Source of the DNA: Branchiostoma floridae
Taxonomy: Eukaryota; Chordata; Leptocardii; Amphioxiformes; Branchiostomatidae
NCBI RefSeq assembly: GCF_000003815.2
Contig: NC_049979.1
Location: 8,680,413 to 8,744,412, forward strand
Direction of reading: 5' to 3'
Length of the DNA: 64,000 bases
Shown here one piece after another: positions 11,131 to 21,411 of the stretch. The stretch's first letter is position 1. Every line of letters starts with the position of its first letter. Below the pieces are notes generated by a model. That model made no database searches. It was not told where the DNA came from and saw only the letters and a program-made list of their open reading frames with translations. Made by a program: the position numbers and the translations under genes.

Positions 11131-14100
11131 ATGGACAGTCCTGCCGACTTCTCCACCAGCCACCCGGGACCCGCTGATGGCGGCAGCAATGGGGACGGTA
11201 AGTATTCCGACAGGTCAGGCTGACATAGAACCTGCCTACTCTCCAAGCTGAGGTTAGGCTCCTGCTGTTTTTTTTACAAAAAAATGTCCGTGAGACATTG
11301 ACAAAACGGTACAAAATAGAAAGCCCGCTAAAACACCTAAAAACGTTTTTAAAAAAGCCGGAGTCTAACTCTTCTTGGAGAGTAGGCAGGTTCCATGTTA
11401 TGTTCACACGGACAATACCACTTAATGAACGATGTGGTAGATACAATAATATAATACAGTCAACTCGCTTTTATTGTACTACAAGTATGTTGGCTCTAGC
11501 ATTCTTCGGAGAGGAAAAGTACGCAAACTCATTTTTAAGAATGAACACGGAATTGGTTCGAATTCGGAATATTATAATATGCTTCCAGTCAAGTACTATA
11601 CTATCATATAGTTGCATCTATCACATCTTGTCAAAATGCTACACATTGTTCATTGTGAATGACAAGATCTAGAGTCTGTGCAAAGCTACTTTGGTAATTG
11701 ATAAATTATGAATGAGTGTTGGACCTGTTAGTGCTGGCGCTCAACTTTTAGATGCACATTTAATAGTTAGCATCAATAGATATTTCAAACGAATTGCCGC
11801 ATGATGCACCAAGGTTGCATCGCTGCTGCTTCAGTAACAGTAGGAAGACTTTTGACGCTTGGGCCTTTTCAAGTGAACAAACAGCCCTTTTCAGACGGGT
11901 ATGAAGCTTCTGTGCCAGCCGCGTCTCCCTGGGAACCGGAGAAGGAGGACAAACTCGTCTCCTCACCGGAAGAAGACGACGACTACGCCGAGCTTGGTGA
12001 TCAGCAGGCGGAAGAAAACACGTACGAGACTCCCTCGCCGACCAGCGCCGTCCCGGAGACCGGGGGTACAGAGAGGAGTTCAAGGCCTGTCCGCATACTG
12101 AGCTACCGTCTGGGTGGACTGGGGAGGCGGCGCCACAAGGACAACGGCGACCTTCATGGGCTCCTCTGGAAGGCTGCCATCGTCATTTCCATCGGCTGTA
12201 ACGTCTGTGTCATCAGTCTCTTCCTGCATGACAAGGGTAGGTCATGAGAATGCTCTATTCATGTCACGATGTTCTTCTTTTCAGAATCCGGAAGGTTTAA
12301 TTTGTAGAGGGGAAGCTCACTACAACAGGTTCAAAAGCGGCACTAATTCTTTTTCCATTTACCTGATGCGAACTTCCTCTTCTTCTTACCGTAGTAAAAA
12401 GTAGCAATGTAACGTTTGCGTTTTCAATACATCGTCAACCTGCTTGGACATATTTCCCGAAAGGACTCAAAAGGGTTTGCATCAATTTTAATTTCAGCGA
12501 TTTCATCAACACCAGTGGATACCAACCGTGTCCCCTTATTTTCGGACGGATTGTCAGACACACACACAGGGGGCAGCGCAGGCGGTATCTACTATGATGA
12601 AGACTCGCAGCAACGGCGTCTGTCCAACAACACGAAGGGCGAAGGTGAGAGTTCTTACTGCCAAACGACAGTTTGGAGGGAGTGTTTACGTCTGTTGTTT
12701 CCTTTTGATAAAATATTTGTAGAAGGGTTCACATGTTTAGAGAGGTCTGGCGTTTGTTCCGCTTGTTGATTGATTTTATTAGACTTTGCTGGATAAACTT
12801 AAGGTCATCAAGCAGTTGATAAAATGCCAAGATATGTAGATGTTAGTCAACCAGCAAATAAACTTTTTTTCTTTGCTGGGTCGAGTGATTGAAGCAACTG
12901 TGTTGTTAGTTGGAACTTGATTGCAATAAATTCAATGCATTGCTTTTCGCAACTAAAACCGTTAAGAATCTTTTCGATATTGCTTCGACTACAAATGTGA
13001 TTTTCTTTCCTCTAAAAAGTCATTTCTCTTTTTGACTGACAAGGTACAGACAGTTCAGCTTCCAAGTTTTTACCCGTGGTTGTCCCCGTGAAACATGCCA
13101 AGGACAGGCCTGTAACAGTGTCAACAACTGCTGCGTTTCCTTCTGGAGACCAAGGTATGAGAAGTGATTGCTTCAACATAGCATGCTATCTAAAAACACT
13201 CACAAACCCTAGTATGAGAGGCGTGAAACATGAAGTAAAAACGGCATCTGCAGTTTGAAAAAGTCTCTATGCCATCAATGAATACGATAATGTGGTTATT
13301 CTTTTCGTCAAAACATCCATCAGTTCGTCTTAGCCATATATCTAGAATCCGAAAACTTTTATTAGAGTCATATTCACTCAGGACCCTGCCATCTTAACGG
13401 CAACTTGTGAAAGTCATGTGCGTTGTACTGCACCACATCATGTTTTCTTTACCAGATCAAGACCGCATCCGCCATAAATATTGGTTCTGTGTGTGTTTTC
13501 TGTCCTACTGCCATGACGTTGTAGCAGGTACCAAGCCTCTGGATTGCCTGGACATCCGCATGACCAGCTCGGGCTGGCTCCCCAGCAGTGTTTACCTGGT
13601 GCACCCGCGGGACGGACTGGGGCCCATCATGGTGTACTGTGACATGGCCACGGACGGGGGAGGGTGGACGGTGAGCCGACAAAGTTTTCCTAACTCTCAG
13701 CCTAGCATTCCGTTTCTTATGCTGCCTTAATCTGATTTTTATACCCTGGTTGTCCTGCTTAGCTTGTCTGGTCGCTCTGGCCAGAGCCTCGCACACTGCC
13801 ACACTTACTTCGTAGACTTGTTTGGCCTTATCTTACCACCTTAAGATAGAAATGACATTTGGGCTTAATCGCTGAGGCAAATGTTACAGTTGATATGCTA
13901 TGTTACCTACTTATTTATCCTCCGTCCTTGGTAAGACATACGGCCATGACTATGTATTACCCTGTATTCAGATGCTTGATAAAGATGTGTTACAGAACTT
14001 GTTTCTTTGTTTGTTTGAAATTTGAATATATCGATATTTAAATTCAGGTGATCCAGAAACGGTACGACGGCTCAGTCGACTTCTCCCGAAGCTGGGACGA

Positions 14101-14990
14101 GTACAAGCGAGGATTCCCGACTTACCTGAGCGGAGAGTTCTGGCTGGGTAACGACAATATCCACCGGTTGACTATGCAGGTGTGTCCTGTAGGGTTGGGA
14201 AGGAAAGACAGGCCAGCTCAGATCCATAGTTTTGGGTATACCCGTTATACCTGTTGGTATTGGTTTCACGTCATTCATTTGGAGATAAAATCATTTGTCG
14301 CACGACCGGTCATCGTTTTCTCGTGTAAATCAGGTCCCGGTTTCCAACTCTTGTGTTTCAGGATAGCTGTGAGCTCCGAGTGGACATGGAGTCATTTGAT
14401 GACGACATCCGGTATGCTGTGTACGATCATTTCTCTGTCGGGAGCGAGGAGGAACTCTACAAGCTCACTGTAGCTGGCTTCAGCGGCAACGTGACAGGTA
14501 AGACCATTGGTGTAACTTTGCTATTTCTCTTCAGAAATCTTTTAGAGAAGGGGACACTTCCGTGCCATTCCAGCCATAGGCGTAACCGCCTGGTGTTCGT
14601 CTATGGTTTTGTTCCGATCTCAATTCGTCACTTCGCTTCTTTCCCCCCTTTCCTGCTTATCTATTCATTCTTCAACATATCTATATTCATATGAAAGTCA
14701 TTTATGTTGCCATCTATAAATATCGTGACGTTCCTGATTCGCCAGGCGACTCCCTCGGGAAGCATGACGGGTCTCCCTTCGCCACCGTGGACCATGACTC
14801 CGAGTGGGGGTGTGCGCAGGCGTACCGGGGCGGGTGGTGGTACTACCGGTGCCACTCCGCCAGTCTGAACGGACAGTACCAGCGGGGCTACCACTCCACC
14901 TGGGCGGACGGCATCCACTGGGACCTGTGGACCGGCATGAACCACTCCCTCCGCCGCACAGAGATGAAAATACGGCCACACAGACGTTAA
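11131..14990 (+). CDS. Type II membrane protein with fibrinogen-like ectodomain (FIBCD1/FREP-like)
   Basis: Exons: 11131-11197, 11895-12236, 12498-12644, 13044-13154, 13528-13670, 14048-14179, 14362-14497, 14746-14990 (1323 nt, 440 residues; human FIBCD1 is 461). There is no signal peptide. A single hydrophobic segment at about residues 116-133 ([18 protein letters not shown]) follows a basic stretch, giving an N-in, C-out type II topology. The cytoplasmic tail is acidic and carries DDDYAEL (Y53) and ENTYETP (Y66). A Ser/Thr-rich stalk leads to a fibrinogen-related domain at about 226-437. It shows the family landmarks [47 protein letters not shown] and RRTEMKIRP. Such domains bind acetylated glycans or pathogen surfaces in FIBCD1, ficolins and tachylectins. 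ATG context is good (A at -3, G at +4). Orthology to FIBCD1 itself is not shown. Confidence 0.88.
11222..11400. repeat. Foldback element in intron 1 of the fibrinogen-domain gene
   Basis: Two inverted arms of about 45 bp face each other. The left arm reads ACATAGAACCTGCCTACTCT at 11223 onward, and the right arm, reverse-complemented, reads ACATGGAACCTGCCTACTCT. The arms continue through CCAAG, a TTAG block and a poly-T run. The arrangement is that of a MITE or foldback element. No clear target duplication was found. Confidence 0.65.
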
Positions 14991-17649
14991 TAGGCAACTG
15001 TTACACGCCTAACCATTTTAGATTGGCTATTCCAAAATTCCTGTGTATGTCACCATTTCACTCCATTCATGCCCTACATATTTCCCACAAGACAGAAACT
15101 AAAGTTGATCATCATATTGCAATTGGCTTTCTGCCAGGTTAGTCGATTCTGACTTCGTCCGTATCCAAGAGATGGTACCATCTCATTGGGGAGTTATGAT
15201 TATTAGTATCGGACGGACGTCGCACGAGCCCCGACCAGTTTGTGACGGGGCAGATTTTCAGCGAAAAATACGGTCGACGCTCGGGTGATTTTGAAATTCG
15301 GCTGGCGTTCGCTTGAATTGTGACGCAGTCTTAACAGTACTCCTGTAGTGAATGTACAATTTGCACCCGTGGTGAAGTGATAACTGTGCGTCTTGTATGA
15401 GACTGAACTGACAGGCAGTAGTAAGCCGACACGTACACGTGACTTAAGGCTGAATGGATTATTGTACATTCACCACCTATCGGGCTATATACAGGTATAC
15501 AAATGAGACTAATACTGACAAAACATTAAACGGATTAATTCGTCACACATTACAAACTACCCCGAAACTATCCCGTAACTCTACTTGGTCTCTATATACT
15601 GTGTGGTCTTATGTATAGATCCTGGTAGCACATAGTCAACAGACAAACAAAATGATACCTCAGTCCACTGTGGTGATAACCTGTTCCATTAAGGGAATAT
15701 AAAGAGGTTCTCGCACACAACAGCAGGATCAGTCCTTAGATCCAGATACAATCTAAAACAGAATAATTACTTCATCCATGATACCAAGGACACGACGGCA
15801 TATTTCCGATCGGAAATTGGCAGCCGGGGACATCTTAACGCGATAACTCTAACAATTGTCCGGGACTATCCATACTTAAACTTTTCACTTGGTTGTAATT
15901 TTCGCTTGAACAGCATACTGACCTTAGAATATGCTAAAAAAAATGAAACGTGAATCATAACGTGATCACGGTCATTGTCAGTTACATGTTGTTTCTAATA
16001 TGTGAACGATATAATCAATCAATTCATTTCTCGTGCAACACGGTGCAATCCTGTATTACATTTGACAATAAGGTTATGTTTTCAGCAGCTTTCGTGTGTC
16101 TGTAAGTGTGTGTGTGTGTCTGTGCATGTGTTCATGAATGAAGAATGCGTGGACGGATTGTCTTAATACTTGGTTTGTTAGTAGGTGTTGATGAGACCTC
16201 GAAATGATTACATGTTAGTCCCTCTAGCAGCTCGCTATGATAATACAGCGGAACGACCGGTTTTACTATCTGGTGTTATGATCGAGATCAAGATATTTCT
16301 TTCGTAGATAGGCTATTTTGAGTTGCTTTTCTTGTCGAAAAGAAGTTGACTACCTAGCAACCTTCTTTGGAACTGCAGGATGCGTCTCATTTGCACACTT
16401 TGAAATCAATCAAGAAGAGTTGAATGTATTTTCATGATTTTTGTAAATTTTTGTTTACCTTAATGTAACTCTTATTATTCTAGAAATTAGGATGCCAATT
16501 TCATTCTATATTCATAATCTGCATATGTACTTTGTTTGATACTTGTTTTAGTAATTAGGATGATAAGTTTGTTTCTTCTTTTTTTCGCCATAACGTTACA
16601 TTGTACCGTGTACGATCGTTGCGCAATAAAGTTCTTCTTCTTCTATGAAGGAAACAGGCTGAACATGTAACTCTAATGAAGGCCGTCGTAATGGTGCGTA
16701 TGTATGCAAATTAGGACACCATCAATGCACCATGTAACAGATGCAGGGGTCCAGTGGCACCCATTTCCATTTCTGTAACCCTTGGGTCACACATTCTGTT
16801 GTTACAGCATTGGATTGTTATAAATGTGCAATATCTTCAATGCGGTTTGTATCTTTTTATTGCAGTTCGTTAAAGAATTGCATCGCTAAATGACTACCTG
16901 GTGTCAAAATGCAGCATCTGGTTGTTTGTCAGTCTCCCGCCATTTGATAAGCTTACTTCTGGATTGTCGATCCTTTCTTTTTACTCTACATTTAATTTTA
17001 CAAGGTAGTGTTTTAAATAAATCTGACTATGGTGAACAATGAATATTGTTATTGTGCTGCAAATCTGAACTGACCTGAACTGATGCAATCCGTGACTTTC
17101 GTTCGTTATAAACTGATGACGAAGTATTCCTGTAATCTCCTTACATCCATGAAACGATTATTATGTCACGGAAAGGCGCGGACGAGACAGATTGTCGGTG
17201 TTAAACATAGCCTCCGTTGCAGGTCCAATAATACTTTTCTTTTCCGAAAACTAAGCGCAGTTTACAGACCGTTTGCTGTGATATGACGAGCCGCCCGTAA
17301 ACGTCTACCAGCACGCAGAGCCTGGTAGCTGACTGAAACCTACGCATAGTTTTTAAAAAAGAAAAAAAACCTAGGGTCTTCAACGGGGCTAGGTTGAAAT
17401 CAACTTCCATTGACGTCACCGCAACGTATGTGCTACTTTTTGGGATACTTCCGAACCATTAGCTTTCGTGTTGAACTCACTATTTAAAAACCTTATTCAG
17501 GTGTTCGTGTATGAAGAGACCTGTCTGTTGTTCTGCCACGGTGGTGAGTGCTTCAATCCGACAAGACTTCAAGAAAACAAGCTTGTTGACTGTGATTCAT
17601 CAGATTCTTCCGTGAGCATCTTTGTTGCCATTGAACCCAGGGTACTAAC
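14991..17649. other. Intergenic DNA with interspersed repeats
   Basis: No gene is supported. A minus-orientation LINE tail lies near 15445-15500. The stretch from about 16085 to 16640, starting with a GT-rich run and ending GCGCAATAAAG followed by a CTT repeat, looks like a dispersed repeat with a LINE-like 3' end. The AATAAA at 16625-16630 belongs to it or could serve the upstream fibrinogen-domain gene. Region 16650-17649 shows nothing further. Confidence 0.4.
15445..15500 (-). mobile_element. Non-LTR retrotransposon 3' tail fragment
   Basis: On the minus strand the segment holds a GTATACCTGTATATAGCCCG block followed by GAATGTACAATAA. The same pairing recurs in the larger LINE fragment at 26285-27060 and in the fragment near 63022. 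It is a 5'-truncated LINE end; its upstream limit is unclear. Confidence 0.5.
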
Positions 17650-20346
17650 ATGTCGTTCTACCAATCGACGCGCGCGATTTTGATGGATAATGGTGAAGAA
17701 GAGGACAAACAACGCCAGAGAGAGATGCGACTGATAACTGTTCTAGTCAGCATCCTGTCTTGCATCAGCATGGTCATAGGTGAGTCTGTAGGATCTTTAT
17801 TTCTTTCCCGTAGTAGTCGACCTGAAATTTGATTTGGTGTATGCAAATACTTTTAATACTAGTACATTGGACTCGGCTACATTTTCAAAGACCTCAATGT
17901 CACAATTTCTGGAAGACGATGTTGTTCCGTGATGTGTGCAGGTCTTGTGGTCCTGGCCCTGGGCCTGGTGATCCTGTCCGAGGAAGCGGGAGTCATCTCC
18001 TACCTGAGCGGCTGCAACATGACCTTCGGTGTCGCTGTGAGTCAGAAAAGCGCCACGATCCGCAGCTCAAGCATTTTCCTCCTCTCTCTTGTCTTCATCT
18101 AATTTGTCTATGTCCTGTACTTGCAATAATTGACATTTACACATCTCCACCTGTGCTGTCCCGATTCCCAGAGTTCATCTTTGAGTTCTACTTCTACCTT
18201 TTTTACATTAAAGTGTTCATCACAACAATGACATCATAGTGCAACATTTTCGGATCGTACTCAATTGTAACAACAATATTCATAGCTGTACTGAATAGCA
18301 TGAAAAACTCTAATATCCATCACCTCTACACCTTATTTCCTGACGACAGATAGGTGTTGAATCAAACGTCGCTTATCACTTCGATGATGTCATATTGAAC
18401 ACGGTAGCCAATTAGGAGCCTGGCGCAGCGACTTGCGAAGAAAATAGGGCAAGGAGTCCAGATAGAAATAAGATGGTACCCAGTGGGTACCATCCTATTT
18501 CTATCTGGACTACCCAGGCTACCTGTGTTCACTGTGACGTCTACGAAGTTATCAGCAACGTTTGATTTAATTACCTGACAACAGGATGCAAGAGCTGGCA
18601 GTATGATCTCGGATGGTTTGATGTTCAAAGACGTTAGAAGGATGTGCACAGTGTAGATGCCTATGTTCAATGAATGACACTACATCGATTAAGAGAAAAC
18701 GTTGTACTTTGGTGTCATAGGAGAATGGCTAAACAAATAGCTGTCAGCAATGGTTTAACAATTAGATAAATAAGCTTAAGGATGTTGTATACTGTACTTT
18801 CTGAATTGAGACCCTACATCATGTACGTGGAATTTAGACGTTCCCACACACTATTTATTGATCTATAATCTTTTGATGGGTCTACATTAGCCAATCCCAA
18901 AAGACAAACAGTTAAGAGGATTACCAACCTTTTACTTTTAAATCTATTTTCTCTCGGGAAAACGATTATCGGTGGGATCAATTCATTCTAAAAAAAATGG
19001 CAGTGTTGAAGAAATGTCCCCTTCAACACCGAGTAGGAACGTTGCCGTTGTCCTGTGAATTCCTATAGACAAAACAATCTTTATCAACAGTATCATTCGT
19101 GTTTTGTGCCCATCTCCAACCGTATGGCACCGAATTGTAGTATTTACTACAACCTTAAATCTTTTCTGTTCTGTCTCAGATGTTTTTGGCAGGCCTGTTT
19201 GAGATCGTCTGCGCATGCACCAGAAGAGCTACCGGCTGTATGGTAAGTTCACGTAAAAGTTGTCTTTGACTGGCCGAACCTTTTAAAGTTCACGGCTCCT
19301 TTACAAAAGATGATATGTGGAGTCCTCCTTTTTTCTTACAAGATCAAAATGATTTGTCATTGGCTTTCCTGTGTCGGATGTTTATTTATTCATTATTATC
19401 ATTATTTAAACGATGAAATGCCTTTATTGTGCATTGATGTCAATATTGCTTCTCACACAAGGTTTGTCTATTGTCTAGGCGCATGAAAATTATACATTCT
19501 AAGTATGGAAAAATTTCCTTTCATAGGTTAAAGATTCGTTCCCTATGGTACACAGGTACTAAGTTGTCGATCTCTCTCCAACCTACCCCTTCCCAGATCT
19601 TCATGTTCGACATGTTCGCCGTGCTGTCCATCATCGCCGCTATCGTGGATATCGACACCATGCGTCGGTGGCTGCAGTACCCGGACGGGTCGCAGCTGCC
19701 GCTACCTGTGGCCATAGAGTACACCTGTCTGCTACTGGCTGCCATAGGGTGGGTTATCAAAGCCGTGTGTACCTGGGTACTGTGGATGAAAAGTCCCTTT
19801 TCTGCGGCCTGGATGCCAGCCTTGTTATGATTAACCCGATAAGGAAAACAAGTTGTTTTTGCATAAGGAAAACAAATTATTTTTGCCAGTGCATTCTTCT
19901 TTTTCTCTCTCACACTCTACTTCTTCTGTCAGCAGCTCCATGAATGCAGAAAGTTGTCCCTGTTCGAATACTTAAGGATGTGGTTCAAACTTTCCTTACA
20001 ATTGGCTATATTAAGTCTACGTCAATGCCCCCAAAGAATCTGATCATGACTTTGTAAAGAAGAGTAAAAAAAATCACAAAATACGTTTATTACCACGGTT
20101 ATTCAAAGAATGACTCCAATTGCATAAATTATGTTAACGACCTGGAAAAAAACAAGTAGGCGGAGGGGGATCTTTATAAGCGTCGTGATCAGATACCTCC
20201 TAGACCATCATTTCGCTTTTTCTCGTCTCTGCATACCGCGCAGGTTTTGCCTGACGGCCGGGAGCTGTGTGTTGGTGTGCCGCATCTCCCAGGAGCAGGA
20301 GCGACTGTTGTTTGAGGACACGTACGGCCTGGGGACGGACAAGTGA
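17650..20346 (+). CDS. Four-span membrane protein, family unassigned
   Basis: Exons: 17650-17779, 17942-18036, 19180-19242, 19597-19748, 20244-20346 (543 nt, 180 residues). I do not recognise the family. The chain has a short charged N-terminal tail (DNGEEEDKQRQRE) and then four hydrophobic stretches at about residues 28-56, 70-88, 97-115 and 135-160. A GCNMTFG loop with a possible N-glycosylation site joins spans 1 and 2, and a longer loop (RRWLQYPDGSQ) joins spans 3 and 4. The C-terminal tail is acidic. The layout resembles CD20/MS4A-, TMEM176- or TMEM212-like tetraspans, but no diagnostic motif decides. The ATG at 17650 has A at -3; a second in-frame ATG at 17683 is possible. AATAAA at 20976-20981 probably ends the mRNA. 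Confidence 0.7.
18456..18510. repeat. Near-perfect hairpin, 27-bp arms with a 1-base loop
   Basis: The left arm GTCCAGATAGAAATAAGATG continues to GGTACCCA, and the right arm is its reverse complement with one mismatch. It lies in intron 2 of the four-span gene and is flanked by AGCCTGG and CCAGGCT, like other small palindromic elements in this window. Confidence 0.75.
19384..19440 (-). mobile_element. LINE 3' tail fragment
   Basis: The minus strand reads CAATGCACAATAAAGGCATT and then an AT-rich ATGATAATAATGA tail. This closely resembles the 3' end of the LINE at 26285 (TGTACAATAAAGGTCTTC and a TTCA repeat). It lies in intron 3 of the four-span gene. Confidence 0.45.
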
Positions 20347-21411
20347 GCGACACACCAGGTGACTAGACTGGCATCTGGAAGTTTAACACGCACCGATGTG
20401 ACATAGCCAGTCCACATGAGTGTTAAATCACCATGATGACATGAGATATCTGCAGCTGGACTCTGAAATGTGTTGATACCTCGGGACGATATAAAGATGT
20501 ATCTATACTGTAAGAATGTAGGAATATAATACTTCATCTGATGACTTCGGGCCCCCAAGTAGGAGATACTGTGAGCAAAAAAGTATCCCCAGAAAGATCA
20601 TTCAGGCATAAGGTAGGTACACACATTTGTGATATACATATATGCATTGTATTTCGTGGAATCTTGGCTAAGAGCAAGACGGTCTCGTCCCGCCTGAGCT
20701 TGAAACGTTTACACGACAGAGCAATAGTTTCAATGTACATACATATGTTGATATACAAATATTACATATACCTTTACAAATCTTGATAAACAAATAATGC
20801 TGTACAATGACGAAGGGTAGAAATGCAAGGATAATCAACATGCCAAACAGATTCAAAGATACATGTTCCACACTCATCGGGTCAGGCAGACAAATGTACA
20901 TTAACATCTTGCCAGTATTCTAACTGTGATTACGGTTAAGGCAACACGTACAAGTAATCCTTGCTAAAAGCTCCTAATAAAATACAGCTTAGTGTTAATA
21001 CTATGTGCAGATTTGTAAACTGCAAAGCCATTCAAAAATAGAACCATTATCGTTTTATTATTCCAAGGTCAATGTGTCATTGTGTTTCCTGTGCTTTACA
21101 TCGGATTCTAATCAGTTGCTTAGATCAATGGATTATTTTATTTTGTCATTTATAGGATTAGAAACTGTAGTGAAAGTAGCGCAGCAAACATATTCAACTA
21201 GTTCGGGACCTCCGGTAGAAGTGTATGTTTAAAAGTCTCTTTCATTTAAAGAAAAAACGTTGAAAGTATTTTCTTATACTCATGACATACGTGTTGTGAG
21301 AAAAAATTCATAGGAAAATTAACAAATTGCTACGAGGGATCGGAACACTGAAATCTTTACATGACCCTAGCGGCACTTATAAGCCATGGGAACATTCTGT
21401 AGCTTGACGTT
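20347..21411. other. Convergent 3' ends of the four-span and P450 genes
   Basis: The two genes meet tail to tail. The + strand gene has AATAAA at 20976-20981. The - strand P450 gene has AATAAA at 21059-21054 (TTTATT on +). The predicted mRNA ends are therefore only some 75 bases apart or overlap. Nothing else is seen here. Confidence 0.45.

Noticed and set aside
13449-13802. Minus-strand open frame over the first fibrinogen-domain exon
   Set aside because: It is the antisense shadow of a recognisable fibrinogen-domain exon with clean splice sites.
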